Assembly (NCBI RefSeq): GCF_018991925.1
Contig: NW_024755055.1
Location: forward strand, 1,312,422-1,376,421
DNA: 64,000 bases
Source: Homarus americanus
Lineage: Eukaryota; Arthropoda; Malacostraca; Decapoda; Nephropidae
Direction: 5' to 3'
Part shown: in pieces, positions 1 to 45,826 of the stretch
Layout: each line of letters opens with the position of its first letter
How positions within the stretch are numbered: the stretch's first letter is position 1
Position numbers and translations under genes: made by a program
The notes under the pieces: generated by a model
What the model saw: the letters and a program-made list of their open reading frames with translations, nothing else
Told to the model about the DNA's origin: nothing
The model's database searches: none

Positions 1-84
1 CTTTACCTTGGAGGCTTGGAGGACAAACAAGAGATCTCAAAGAGCTTACAATTTGACTCTAGTGAATGTGCTTTTTCATGCTGT

Positions 85-88
<4 letters not shown>

Positions 89-151
<63 letters not shown>
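89..151 (+). repeat. (GA)n microsatellite
   Basis: Uninterrupted GA for about 63 bp. The rest of 1-640 is unique, AT-rich sequence with AGTTAAGTGA-like words and no gene. Confidence 0.98.
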
Positions 152-154
<3 letters not shown>

Positions 155-640
155 ACTCGCAACATAATGAGGGTATGAGGAAGTGTGTGTGGGGGGGGGT
201 CTTTTATAAGTAACTAACTCAAAGGTTAAGTGACCAGGTGATTTAAGTGACTTGAGTACTTACGTGTGTGAAAAGGTTAAGTGTTACCTTGAGTTAAGTA
301 TATACCAGGTAATTATTAAGTAGAGAGACATGTAAAGTATTAAGTAATTTTCACTATTTGCATACTTAACGACACTTATTTTAAACAGATAAACGCTTAT
401 AAGTGATTATAAAGTGGTTTAGATATCAAGTGAGGCAAGTATTGTAAGTTGTCGGTTCAAGGGAGGAGTTTTCTCAGGTGTTAGGATTAATTACGTGTCT
501 GCAGGTGTTAATTACCAGGTGTGGAAAGTCAGGTGTTGGGGGTGACAGATGGTTAATGTAGGTTACTTACCTGTCTGGGACGCTGAGTTGACCAGGTGTT
601 TTTGTTGCTTAATTAAATAGTGGAGTGTAAGTTACAGGTG

Positions 641-685
<45 letters not shown>

Positions 686-686
686 G
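641..686 (+). repeat. (CTGT)n microsatellite
   Basis: Perfect tetranucleotide run. 690-1050 holds a few GAGTACAAG words and no gene. Confidence 0.97.
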
Positions 687-1052
687 GTTATCCTGAATAG
701 AAATCCTTCTGTCTAGTTTTCCATGGAGATTCTTACTCAACAGGATATTGAGTACAAGACTAGAGTGACTGTACTCTAAAGACCTTCAAAACTGGCGGCT
801 GAGTACTAGAGGAAAGTGACTGTACTCAATTTATCCCCCAAAAAACAAGCTGGAGAAATAAACACGAGTACATAGTGACATTACTCTAGAAACTTGAGTA
901 CTAATATTGTACTCTGAGGATCTTAAGAGCAGGGGATTGAGTACAAGTGGCGAGTGATCAAGAGTGACGAGTGACGATAAGAGTTCCCTTCGTCAGGTTA
1001 TTGCTTCTGCTGCCGCTGCTACCTGAAGGAGGGCGAAGAGACGAGAGAGGAG

Positions 1053-1190
1053 ACATTCACGGTGTGGTTTTAACATTCATGGTGTGGTTTTAACATTCAC
1101 GGTGTAGTTTTAACATTCACGGTGTGGTTTTAACATTCACGGTGTGGTTTTAACATTCATGGTGTGGTTTTAACATTCACGTTCAAACAT
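1053..1190 (+). repeat. 20-bp tandem repeat, about 7 copies
   Basis: Unit ACATTCACGGTGTGGTTTTA, with C/T variation at one site. It stops about 50 bp before the TGGCC-rich stretch. Confidence 0.97.
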
Positions 1191-1239
1191 CCACGGTGAG
1201 AAGAAGTTCAGGTTACTTTGCGGTCAGCGAGGCATTTGT

Positions 1240-1491
1240 CACCTGGCCAGATTTTTGCTGTCACGCCAGATCATTGCGGTCTTGGCCTCATACACCATCT
1301 TGCACCAGAAGGAAATCTTGGCCGGACTAGATCACTGCGGCCAGGCCAGTCCATAAGTCTAGGCCAACTCATCTGGCCCAGGATAGAAGGATCTGGGAAA
1401 AATAACTTGGCCAAAAGAACGGTTTGGCCTGGTAAAGAGATACTCACAAGTTGGCCAGATCTTTCAGTAAGGCCGAAAGGAATCTTTGGCC
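1240..1491 (+). repeat. TGGCC-rich degenerate array before the 1492 ATG
   Basis: CTGGCCAGAT, CTTGGCCTC, CTTGGCCGGA, GGCCAGGCCAG, CTAGGCCAAC, CTGGCCCAGG, CTTGGCCAAA, TTTGGCCTGG, GTTGGCCAGATC, AAGGCCGAAA and TTTGGCCATGG occur at about 15-30 bp spacing. The last one contains the start codon. Could be 5' UTR or promoter. Confidence 0.6.
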
Positions 1492-1568
1492 ATGGACTCC
1501 AAGATGGCCCTCGAGGAGCTGGCCGAGAGTAGCGTCAAGATCTTCATTGATGAATCTTCCCTGGACAC
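1492..1568 (+). CDS. Candidate alternative first exon of Evi5 (25 codons)
   Basis: An ATG in good context (GCC before it, G at +4) opens 25 codons beginning MDSKMALEELAESS and ending at a strong GTAAGT donor. The exon stops after the second base of a codon, which is exactly what the Evi5 exon at 26592 needs, so joining gives an open frame of 885 residues. I do not recognise the peptide. The phase match alone has a one-in-three chance of being accidental. It could be the first exon of another gene or isoform. A TGGCC-rich stretch lies immediately upstream. Confidence 0.4.
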
Positions 1569-1569
1569 G

Positions 1570-1910
1570 TAAGTTGATTGTGGTGATAGTGGGTGGTGGT
1601 GGTGGGTGGTGATGGTGGGTGGGTGGTGGGGAATTGTTGATAATTAATTGGTGATGGTGTTAGTGGGTGGTGGTGGTGGTGGTGGTGGTGGGGGTGAGAG
1701 TTGGTTGGTGAAGTGAGTGGTGGTGGTCAGGATGGTGATAATGGTGGGTGGTGATGGTGGTAATTGGGTGGTGGGGTGATGAGTGGTGGTGATGAGGTGG
1801 TAGTGGTGGTGATGGTGGTAAGGTAACCAGTTGATATTGGTGATGGTGGTGTTGAAGGTAGTCGTGGTGATGATGGTGGTGAGTGGTGGTAGTGGTGATG
1901 TAAGCAGATA
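1570..1910 (+). repeat. GGTGGT/GATGGT-rich low-complexity tract
   Basis: Trinucleotide-like GGT and GAT mixture directly after the donor of the 1492 exon. Apparent His-rich ORFs on the minus strand are artefacts of it. Confidence 0.9.
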
Positions 1911-2047
1911 AGGTATCATGAAACTTGACCTAAAACTAGACAAAAGAGCATCGTATTTCTAGCCACAACAAAGCGATTTTTTGGGTCATTTTAATTGGAG
2001 ACATTACGAGTTCACTCCATAATATAAACTGTTATTATAACTCTTTC

Positions 2048-2155
2048 CACTTAACACTTACACTTGGAGGACGATCTTGGCTCTCCACTTAGCACTTACA
2101 CTTGGAGGACGACCTTGGCTCTCCACTTAACACTTAGACTTTGAGGACGACCTTG
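2048..2155 (+). repeat. 38-bp tandem repeat, 2.9 copies
   Basis: Units start at 2048, 2086 and 2124 with CACTTAACACTTACACTTGG. The third diverges. Confidence 0.95.
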
Positions 2156-2373
2156 AGGATATGGACTTACATCACGTTTGGTTCAAGTTGCAACTCGAGA
2201 TAAACCGAAGTGAATAATAATGTGGTCTCAGGTATGCTTTATCACAGGTGAGTTAATTGAAGGTGTTTACAGACAGGTGCATTAATTAGCTTCTAATACT
2301 TAAGGTAAATTGCGACTTACGATACTTTGAGAATTCACTTAAGTATCGTAGATTGACTTAGATACGTTAGTTT

Positions 2374-2612
2374 GGGGTAAATTTAACATAGGAACCTCTT
2401 AGAATCCAGCTATCGTAAACCTAAGTAAGATACGATACATTCTCACAGTTCCATTGGGGGGAGTGGAGGGGGGAGGGATGTATCGTAAGAGCCCTTGGAA
2501 ATCCACCTATGTATCGTAACAATAATGGGGTAAATTTAACATAGGAACCTTTCAGAATCCACCTATCGTAAACCTTAGTAAGATACGATACATTCTCATA
2601 GCTCCATTAACC
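2374..2612 (+). repeat. Direct repeat of about 83 bp with spacer
   Basis: GGGGTAAATTTAACATAGGA ... GATACGATACATTCTC at 2374-2456 recurs at 2527-2612. Short GTATCGTA/TACGATAC words, inverted to each other, surround both copies. Confidence 0.9.
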
Positions 2613-2744
2613 GGGAGAATGAGAATGTATCGTAAGAATGTTCTTCTGAGAATGTTTAGCCCCAGAATTTACCGTCCGTAGCCATTCTTCTCTCTGGTCG
2701 TTTATTTTGTCTCGGAGTTACTGTGAATTATGTTATCTGGTGCT

Positions 2745-2970
2745 GAGCTGTGGTGGTGGTGTGTAGTGAAGATGGTGTGGTGGTGGTGTGTAGTGAAGAT
2801 GGTGTGGTGGTGGTGTGTAGTGAAGATGGTGTGGTGGTGGTGTATAGTGAAGATGGTGTGGTGGTGGTGTGTAGTGAAGATGGGGTGTGGTGAGGTGGTG
2901 TGTAGTGAAAGATGGTATGGTGGTGGTGTATAGTGAAAGATGGTGTGGTGGTGGTGTGTAGTGAAGATGG
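2745..2970 (+). repeat. 27-bp minisatellite, about 8 copies
   Basis: Unit built from TGGTGGTGGTGTGTAGTGAA GATGGTG. Because 27 is a multiple of 3 it stays open as MVWWWCVVK repeats, which is not taken as a gene. Confidence 0.95.
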
Positions 2971-3159
2971 TGTGAATGGTGATTAAAACTGTGAAGATGG
3001 TGAAATGTGGCGTTGGCTATAATGATGATAATGATTTAGAATAATGATTGAAATATCTGTCTTTATCTCGTGGTCTTTAAACTATGAGGATACTAGGCTA
3101 TGGATACCCATAATCCGTATCTTATCGTAAGGCAAGATAAAAATAATATGTGTTACTTG

Positions 3160-3420
3160 TACGACACACCTACACTCCTCTATCCCTCCCCACCCCACCT
3201 ACCTCCCCACAGCTACTACCCCCACAGCTTCTACCCCACCTCCTCACCCCTGTACACACACACCTTCTACCCCTTCACCTTCTACCCCTTCCCCACCTTC
3301 TACCCCTTCCCCTACCCCATCACCTTCTACCCCCCCACCTTCTGCCCCCACCTCCCCACCTTCTACCCTCCCTAGCTTACCTGTCTACCTCCCCCCCTCC
3401 CCCCGTCCCCCCCACACGAT
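3160..3420 (+). repeat. C/T-rich degenerate repeat (CACCTTCTACCCC words)
   Basis: Pyrimidine-rich CACCTTCTACCCC units of 13-18 bp. 3430-3730 is unique sequence without a gene. Confidence 0.85.
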
Positions 3421-3732
3421 ATGTTATCACCTCCGAGACACATTAGGGGGTGAGATGGGAGGTGGTGGGGGTCGTGGGGGGGGGGATGAAGGCAGGGACT
3501 AAACACTACTAGAATCATCAAAACGACCCGGAAATAGTGTTACTGACATGTTAAACCGGGTTGTGAAGTGGATTTGACCTACTTTCTCTACCTTGTACGT
3601 CTGTCATTGTTCATTTGGTTCTAATGCTCGTATGATTTTCTCAACCAATATGCCATAAGGACTCGTATTTAAATTGAGTTAAAAAAAAATCTTAGGGGAA
3701 AAATTTGATGGTAAATTACGATAGTTTGTGCT

Positions 3733-3950
3733 GTGGTTTTTGTTATTGAGGTGATTTATGGGTGTGGTTTTTGTTATTGAGGTGATTTATGGGTGTGGCT
3801 TTTGTTATTGAGGTGATTTATGGGTGTGGCTTTTGTTATTGAGGTGATTTATGGGTGTGGTTTTTGTTATTGAGGTGATTTATGGGTGTGGCTTTTGTTA
3901 TTGATGTGATTTATGGGTGTGGCTTTTGTTATTGAGGTGATTTAACATTG
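3733..3950 (+). repeat. 31-bp tandem repeat, 7 copies
   Basis: Unit includes TTTTGTTATTGAGGTGATTT ATGGGTGTGGC. The last copies decay into TTAACATTGTAGC variants. 3960-4380 is unique, no gene seen. Confidence 0.95.
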
Positions 3951-4385
3951 TAGCTTTTGTTAATCAAGTAATTTAACACTATAGCTTCTGTTAACCAAGG
4001 AAACACAATCTCTTCGTCGCATTTAGGAAGACAATTTAACATAGAGACTTTTGTTAATTACGTTCGAGGTTATGAATTTTAACATTGTTAGTATAGGTGT
4101 GTGGTGAGTGGATGTCAGGTCACCTTACTTATCATGTTATCATCTTATCACGTCTCTACTGATAGCTTATCATGCCTCCAGCAGTGATGTACGGAAGCTG
4201 TTGAGACAAAGTTGAAATTATATTGAGAACTGTAGATTATTTTGAGTATAGGTAGAATGATTTTGGCATGATAGAATGTAGTCTGATGGTGCTATTAGAA
4301 TGATAAATAGAATGATAACTAGAATGATAGCTTGTAGATAAGGAAGGTGATGTATTTGTCGTTTATATCACCAATGGCAACTCCT

Positions 4386-4387
<2 letters not shown>

Positions 4388-4439
<52 letters not shown>
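4388..4439 (+). repeat. (GT)n microsatellite
   Basis: Perfect GT run of 52 bp. Confidence 0.98.
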
Positions 4440-4440
<1 letters not shown>

Positions 4441-4574
4441 GTGTTGTTATGGTTCAGTTTGGGTCTAGTTAGTAATGGGCATGTAGTCGTGTTTCTTACT
4501 CAGTCGTGTGAATTGTAACTCTTTCTGGTTGCTGTTCGTATCAGCCTTAAAGAACTAGTAGAGTGTTGTGTATA

Positions 4575-4868
4575 AAAAACAATAGAAAAATAGTGAAAAT
4601 TGGGTTTAGTTTTGCTAATTTATTTCTTGGTTTAAAAAAAATAGAAAAATAGTGAAAATTGGGTTTAGTTTTGCTAATTTATTTCTTGGTTTAAAAAAAA
4701 TAGAAAAATAGTGAAAATTGGGTTTAGTTTTGCTAATTTATTTCTTGGTTTAAAAACAATAGAAAAATAGTGAAAATTGGGTTTAGTTTTGCTAATTTAT
4801 TTCTTGGTTTAAAAAAAATAGAAAAATAGTGAAAATTGGGGTTAGTTTTGTTATTTTATTTCTTGGTG
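4575..4868 (+). repeat. 59-bp tandem repeat, 5 copies
   Basis: Units begin near 4581, 4640, 4699, 4758 and 4817 with AATAGAAAAATAGTGAAAAT. High identity indicates recent amplification. 4870-5330 is unique AT-rich sequence. Confidence 0.97.
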
Positions 4869-5331
4869 ATTTTGTAACGTCATTTCCATTGATTTTAACA
4901 CATTCAGTAACAGTAATTTACATTGAATATTTACTCAATGACCTTTTAGCGTTACAGACAGACAGACTACGTGATGTTTTTAAACCCGTTGTTCAGTAGA
5001 GCGAAGAATAACTTAGACAATCGGATACAATTCAATGTTTGTTTTTTTTCTCTTAATGTTTTGTGTCGAAATGTTTAAATAATGATCAAATTTATCGTGG
5101 ATATTGTAATTGCGTCTTAGACTTTGCATTATATGTCACTAAGAATATACATATTTGATACATAGAGCTATCTGTGTTGTTAAAAGTATACATAGTTAAT
5201 ACGTATCGGACACATAAAAAAAAAACTCCTCTCTCTAGTGACCAACAAATATGCCAAACCGATACAACTAACTCTTGACGTCTAGAGCAAAAAAGAAAAC
5301 TTGGTGAAGTCGTGTCTTGTCTGTGTGTAGT

Positions 5332-5398
5332 CGACCGTCCCAAGTTAACCGTAAGCGACCGTCCCAAGTTTACCGTTGGCGACCGTCCCAAGATAACT
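5332..5398 (+). repeat. 24-bp triplication before the 5429 exon
   Basis: CGACCGTCCCAAG at 5332, 5356 and 5380 with short variable tails. It ends about 30 bp before the ATG. Confidence 0.95.
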
Positions 5399-5428
5399 AA
5401 CCGTTACACTTCGTTTTGTTACCTGGAG

Positions 5429-40218
<34,790 letters not shown>

Positions 40219-42450
40219 TGATTCATATAGTGAACTTCTCGGTGGGAGTCAGTATAGGTGGTTGCTAGTGATATGCAACTTAATGAAGTGGACAGCTTTA
40301 AAATATGAAGTAGGTGTAAGAACATTTTTATTGATGTACATAAAATTAGGGAAAGAAAAGTCATTGAACTGTGTTTGTAAACATTTTTAAGTTAAGATAA
40401 TGTAAACACAAAAGTCCTTGCATGTGGGACACTAAACAAGCATCAGTTGTCATGTATTCTACTTGGATATTTGGCACTTATGGCTAGTTCATCCATTTTA
40501 TCCTGTGGGCCATGTCAGTTTAGTGTGCATTTATGAGTATATTTATACTTTCATATATATATGAGCTTAATTCTCTCAATGAATTAATTTAACTAAATCT
40601 TCCTCTGAAACGTCAGGAAAAAATATATTTATTGGCATTGATGATTATGCCCGTGTCTTCAGTGTGGTAAATGGAAAATATGACATTGATTGGCTTAAGT
40701 TTGTTCATCTTAAAATGATTCCTTGCCAGGTGGCTTAAACAAGTTGAGGTGGCCAAAATGTAGTGCATTTACATAGAAACTGTTGTCACATTTTCACTCA
40801 CCTTCTTATGCGATACTTAAGTCCTAGACCCTCAGCAGCGAGCCAGGCTACTTTGGACTCGTCTTGACTGAGGACGCCCAATATTCATATACTGTTTGTC
40901 CAAAAGATACCATTTCAATTCCTTGGATAGTTGAAATCTCTCTTTTTCCTGAGTGACTCATTTCTGGTGAGATTAAATGAGTAAATGTTAGAAAGATGCA
41001 CTGACTTGTGGAAAGTTAGACTTAAGCCAATGAACTGTAGATTAGTGATGTTGGTTGGAAATTGGATTGATCAAGATGAACTGCAGAACTGAGATGTGAG
41101 AGACTACCAGATTGTAGCAATAGGACATATGCTTCACAAGTATTTATAGGCACAATCAATGTAAAGCTGTGATGTTTTCCTTCTGCCTTCACTTCTCCTC
41201 GGAGAAGGACGGTTAACGAAACCAAAACAAAGATATATAATTTATTTATTTAGGTTTCAGTTTTGTATGTACTTACCTTATGTATATATACTAAGTAACA
41301 GTTGATCCATTTTTTTTTCTGTAAACTTAATATTTGTATTTTATTTCTTACCATTTTTACACAATTACTATATCATACTACAGTGTATCCTTATTCAACC
41401 GTCTTCCTTAAAATCATATATGGGAGTGACAATCACAAGGTGCAGTCCATTGGATTTTCTTACTTAAGACTATTTCCCTACTCCCTGCCTTAATATGTTA
41501 TGTTGCTGCAGAATAATGATTTCTACTTAATAAAACTAACTTGCAAGTGTCCCAGAGGTGCTACATTCACTCCTGTCATTGTGAGTTTGTCATGCTTTAA
41601 ATTTGTGCTGGTAAAATATACTGTACTAGATTCAGGTCATTTTTGTATAATTTTGCAAGTGTTTATTGACATTTATGCAGTATAGTTCACATGTAATTGT
41701 TCTTATAAGATTTGAGACCCCATATGCTTCAAAACGATAGCTCCTGTTTGTATGTGGCTTCATTGTTTATTATTCAATCACTATTTACAGCTGTTATTTG
41801 CAAGCATACTAGATCTACTGTACACACAGGCACCGTCACTTAGTAATAGAATTTATTCAATACTCAATATTTCCATACTTACGAGTTAATTATCTACTCA
41901 TGGATGGGAATTTGCACCTACTCTTGTATTTTGAATCATCAGTAGGGACAAATTTTAATATATGAGCAATGTTCATGGCTAACTTATTCTCAGTATATGC
42001 TAGTACTGTGAGAACTTGAGAGTCCCCATAGAATCTTTGATATTGAATGTTATTATTAAGTTAACTGATGAGGGAAGGACTTGTGCATACTTGAGAAGAG
42101 AAAGGGATGATGATGACATTCCACTAATGTTCTGCAATGTGAAGTTTATCTTGAACAGCAATGATACTTCAATAAATATAAACACATATACAGGTTTATT
42201 TTTTTTTCAATTCTTAATTATCAAACTAAACATGTTTGAGGAAATATGATTGGAAAACTGAACAGGTGTGAGGCAGTTTAATTATAAAACTTTAACAGGT
42301 CTGAGGAAAGTCCCATAAGGAAAAAGATGAATTTCACCTCTTTTGCATTTTAAAGCCATTTTCAACAGATACAAGGACTTGAATTTCTGTTATACCTATA
42401 CAACTCAATTCACTTACCACTATCTTTGTTAATATTATACATATGTATCC
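40219..42450 (+). other. Evi5: Probable Evi5 3' UTR and downstream flank
   Basis: No convincing ORF. AT-rich sequence with AATAAA signals in context at about 41530 (TTAATAAAAC) and 42172 (TTCAATAAATAT). Either could be the cleavage signal. The hAT transposon begins right after this stretch. Where the transcript ends cannot be decided from the sequence alone. Confidence 0.4.
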
Positions 42451-42458
42451 TTCCTCAC

Positions 42459-42800
42459 TAGGGTTGCTCATTTTTTTACACTTTTTTAAAATTGTGGGTG
42501 GGGGTGTTTTTTCCCATTATTTTGTTACTCCTGGATTCATTGGTGCCAGAATTAATGAAATCCAACATGTTCTAGGGGTCGCGAATCCAAATATAAAAAA
42601 TGAATTTTTGCGAAAAAACGTCAAAACTCAAGCTTTTTCTCTTATAGATCAGCAATCGCGCTGCTTTTCACGACTTAACCCTAATGGCTGGCTAGAGCAG
42701 CTATTCAGCTTTCCATTGACACCTAATTCGATTGCATGCACCTCTTATTTGACCTTCTAAGTCAGGTCAAAGGCTGTAGCCTACCTGCATTAATGGAGTT
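42459..42800 (+). repeat. Left terminal inverted repeat of the hAT element
   Basis: Matches the reverse complement of 45827-46160 over almost its whole length. Differences are in 42476-42490 (T-rich patch) and a short indel near 42777. It contains a long ORF by chance, which is mirrored on the opposite strand at the other end. Confidence 0.92.
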
Positions 42801-43071
42801 ATAAATTCACTAGGTTCACATTGGCAGCTTTAAAACCCTGCGCTTCTTTGCAGTGTTTTGACATGTGTTGTGTTGTTGGTACTGTGGTGTTATTTTATAA
42901 TTTACTCAAATCTGCTATATAGTGTGGCAGTAAATTTATGGTTATCTATTTATGTTGTATTTTCTACAGGTGATTAAATTGCTCTTATGTGACCCTATTT
43001 TGTTTGCCTATTTTGTTTTATTACAAAACGTTTTTTTCTTACAGAGTTCATCTGTTTATATACATACAATC

Positions 43072-43845
43072 ATGGAAGAGAGTGAGTCACAGTCGGGGGA
43101 GAATGCTAAGGGGACTGTCAGGCCAACATCATCCACTACCCGTTCTGCCACTGAAATCTATCTAGTAGGCCAGCCAGCATCGTCAATTAGAGGCAGTAAA
43201 CTCCCGACGATGCGTCAAGTCCTGAAGTTCTTCTTTCACACAGTGAATGAATCTGGTGACAGACAGGAGACGTTTAAAGAAACAGTGAGAAACGTACTCA
43301 CGTTCTGGAATTTAGCTCGCATCAAGACTATCTCAGAGAGGGGGTGCCGGGAGAAGCTGACAAGGTTATGGGAGCACTGGAGAAGTCTACAAAAAAGTCG
43401 GGACAGGGCTGCAAAGGACAAGGTTGAAAACTTCAAGTCTCAACTTGACCTGTTGTGGGACATCGGAGCACCGGACGCCGTAGAGGACATCGAGAAGAAC
43501 CGGCTGCTTACACCGGCCGACAAACAACAAGACATCGCCTTCTATCAAGACCAACGCGGAGAAAGAAAAGCGTTCATGAGTGGTAACGATAAGATTTTTG
43601 CCGCTAAGAAGAGAAAGCAGGAGGAACGAGTCGAGAAGCAAAGGTCGAAACAGGGAAGGTTCGCAGCCTGTGAACCAAGCAGCAGTGATTCGAGACCTCA
43701 AACCTCTGTGGTGGCTGACACCCCAACGGAAGTAGAAATGGAGAAAAAGGACACAGCGATACAACCTGGCAGGTACACATCAAAGCACCCTTATGTGACG
43801 GTTCAGCTTCCACGTCCAAGAGCCAGCATTAAAGGAACTTGCTGA
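43072..43845 (+). CDS. hAT transposase, N-terminal ORF
   Basis: Starts at MEESESQSGENAK after an apparent intron ending TTTTTTTCTTACAG at 43044, which would make the ATG exon the first coding exon. 257 residues. An acidic/Ser start leads to LPTMRQVLKFFFHTVNESG and a helical basic region with W, F and R spaced as in a widespread but unnamed invertebrate protein family I recognise only by pattern. No BED zinc finger is seen. The frame closes at a TGA at 43843-43845. The sequence that continues the protein (from about 43799 to the donor at 43870) is in the +1 frame. Confidence 0.75.
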   Translation: MEESESQSGENAKGTVRPTSSTTRSATEIYLVGQPASSIRGSKLPTMRQVLKFFFHTVNESGDRQETFKETVRNVLTFWNLARIKTISERGCREKLTRLWEHWRSLQKSRDRAAKDKVENFKSQLDLLWDIGAPDAVEDIEKNRLLTPADKQQDIAFYQDQRGERKAFMSGNDKIFAAKKRKQEERVEKQRSKQGRFAACEPSSSDSRPQTSVVADTPTEVEMEKKDTAIQPGRYTSKHPYVTVQLPRPRASIKGTC

Positions 43846-44171
43846 CCGTCTTTGGATATCCAATAACGAAGTAAGTGTATCCATAAATGTGTTTGGAATG
43901 TTTGAAATTTCTGTTAATTATTTGATAAGCACTTAAACAGTCGACATTTTCTACTGACACCCTTGCCTGCTTTTGCTCGCAGATAGTTTCGGTGGTCGCA
44001 GCAGTGCTGCGCTCTGCTAACCCGCCAGGCGATCTGTCTGAGTTCCGGATCTCGAGAGAGACTGCGAGACGGGCGCGAGCTTCACACCGTCGTCAGGTAG
44101 CTGCCGCACAAAGGGAAGCCTTCACGCCTCCACCACATGCAGTGGTGCACTGGGATGGTAAGCTGGTTAAG
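43799..44171 (+). CDS. hAT transposase, middle exons (first catalytic Asp)
   Basis: Open in the +1 frame relative to the N-terminal ORF, from just after a TGA at 43796 to the GTAAGT donor at 43871. After an intron (43871-43982, acceptor CTCGCAG) it continues in frame through a basic helical segment (SRETARRARASHRRQ) to AVVHWDGKLVK. The HWDGK motif supplies a likely first DDE aspartate. The second donor is AAG|GTGAGA at 44171. Confidence 0.7.
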
Positions 44172-44332
44172 GTGAGAACACGTTTAGGTACTACATTAAT
44201 ATTTTATCAAAGCCTAGACTATTGTAATATATTGTTAGAAATGTATCAAATCATTAACAAAAAGCTTGGAGAAAAGGCAGCCTTGATAATTCTTCATTAT
44301 CTGTCTGAATTTTTATATTTCTCTTATTTCAG

Positions 44333-45640
44333 AACGTCGTGGGAGAAGAAGAACACCGACAGGCCATCTTCATCTCAGGGCGCGGCCATGAGGAAGGGAA
44401 GCTGCTTGCTGTCTTGCCAGTGAAGGACGGCACTGGCCTGACCCAGGCACGCGCAACAGCTCGTGCTATCGAGGACTGGAGCTGCGCTTCAAACGTCAAG
44501 GCATTGTGCTTTGATACAACGTCATCCAACACAGGGCGAGTCCAAGGTGCGGTTGTCCATCTGGAGGCGCTGCTGGAAAAACAGCTGTTGAGGCTTGGGT
44601 GCAGACACCACGTCATGGAACTGGTGGTGAGAGCCGCTGCCAGCAACATCTTCGGCAAAACATCGGCCCCTACGGACCCTCTCTTCCAGACTCTTAAGAA
44701 AAGGTGGAGTCAACTAGATCACTCTCAGTATCTCAGGCTGGACATTGCAAATCTACCAGAGTCCGACTGGCTCAGTCACCTCCGACACAGGACCATTAGC
44801 TACCTGCTGACCGTCACAGAATGGGCCGGAGAGGATTACCGAGAAGCGGCAGAACTAACGCTCCTCGTCCTCTGTGTGAATCCTCCGCGAGGCACGCACT
44901 TTCTGCGTCCTGGCGCATGTCACCACTCTCGCTGGATGTCGAAGATCATATACTACCTCAAGATCTACATGTTTAGCCACCAGCTAGAGCTCAGCGGTGA
45001 CCTGTGCGTCAAGCTGCAGAGGATGGCGATCTTTGTGTCTCTGCTGTACACACCGGCGTGGCTGAAATCACCAGTAGCCGAGGACGCGCCTGTGAATGAC
45101 CTGCAACTGCATCACGAACTCCTCCGCTACAGGGCTGTGGACTGTGAGGTGGCTGATGCGGCGCTGGCGGTCGCGAGCCGCCACCTGTGGTATCTAAGGC
45201 CACAGACCGTCGTTCTGTCGCTGTGCAGCGAGAAGTTGAGTGCGGCAGAGAAAAAGGAGATGGCGACCAAATTGAGCTGCCTAGAAGAAACGAACGACTA
45301 CGCCAACGACAACTTGGTCATCCAACAGACTACACGGCTTTCCGACCTGATAGATGAACGTTCATGGATGATCTTCAAGGAGCATCATGTGTGCGGCACA
45401 GCATGGCTGATGTCACCGGTGGAAGACTGGGAGAAAAGCAGAGAGTTCATGAAGCTGAAAGATTTCTCCAGAAGCCTGAAGGTAACCAATGACGTGGCCG
45501 AAAGGGGAATAAAGCTTATGCAGGACTTCATTGGTTCAGTCACGAAGGATGAGCAGCAGCTGCAGGATGTCATGCAACTTGTGGAAAAGCACAGGAAGCA
45601 GATGAGTGGCTTCAGCAAGTCTGCTCTGATGCAACTGTGA
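44333..45640 (+). CDS. hAT transposase, catalytic C-terminal exon
   Basis: Joins after the TTATTTCAG acceptor at 44332 and runs 435 codons to TGA at 45638-45640. Visible motifs in order are CFDTTSSNTG (second Asp, about 44509), CRHHVMEL (a C-x2-H signature, about 44605) and NDVAERGIKL (candidate catalytic Glu, about 45490), which parallels the SERxFS block of hAT transposases. The 8-bp duplication and ends support hAT. No stop or frameshift interrupts this exon. A divergent hAT lineage or a sister DDE group is possible. Confidence 0.78.
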   Translation, partial: NVVGEEEHRQAIFISGRGHEEGKLLAVLPVKDGTGLTQARATARAIEDWSCASNVKALCFDTTSSNTGRVQGAVVHLEALLEKQLLRLGCRHHVMELVVRAAASNIFGKTSAPTDPLFQTLKKRWSQLDHSQYLRLDIANLPESDWLSHLRHRTISYLLTVTEWAGEDYREAAELTLLVLCVNPPRGTHFLRPGACHHSRWMSKIIYYLKIYMFSHQLELSGDLCVKLQRMAIFVSLLYTPAWLKSPVAEDAPVNDLQLHHELLRYRAVDCEVADAALAVASRHLWYLRPQTVVLSLCSEKLSAAEKKEMATKLSCLEETNDYANDNLVIQQTTRLSDLIDERSWMIFKEHHVCGTAWLMSPVEDWEKSREFMKLKDFSRSLKVTNDVAERGIKLMQDFIGSVTKDEQQLQDVMQLVEKHRKQMSGFSKSALMQL

Positions 45641-45826
45641 GAGTTGAATAGAGGGGGGGGGATTGAACTTTCAAATTGCATCTCCTCCTAGAGTTATTGA
45701 CCTATTTCAATGATGTTTGTTTTTTTAAGAGGGAAATATATCATGGAAAAGACTGTGACGGCAAAATATTGATATGTGTTTTCGAATAAATGGAAAAGTC
45801 AAAACTATGAATATTTTGGAATCTGG

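Noticed and set aside
42443..42760. 105-codon ORF and its mirror on the minus strand at 45872-46126
   Set aside because: The two are the hAT terminal inverted repeats, so the shared peptide reflects repeat identity, not a gene.
44522..45203. Minus-strand ORFs inside the transposase exon
   Set aside because: Shadow frames of the plus-strand transposase, which carries the conserved motifs.
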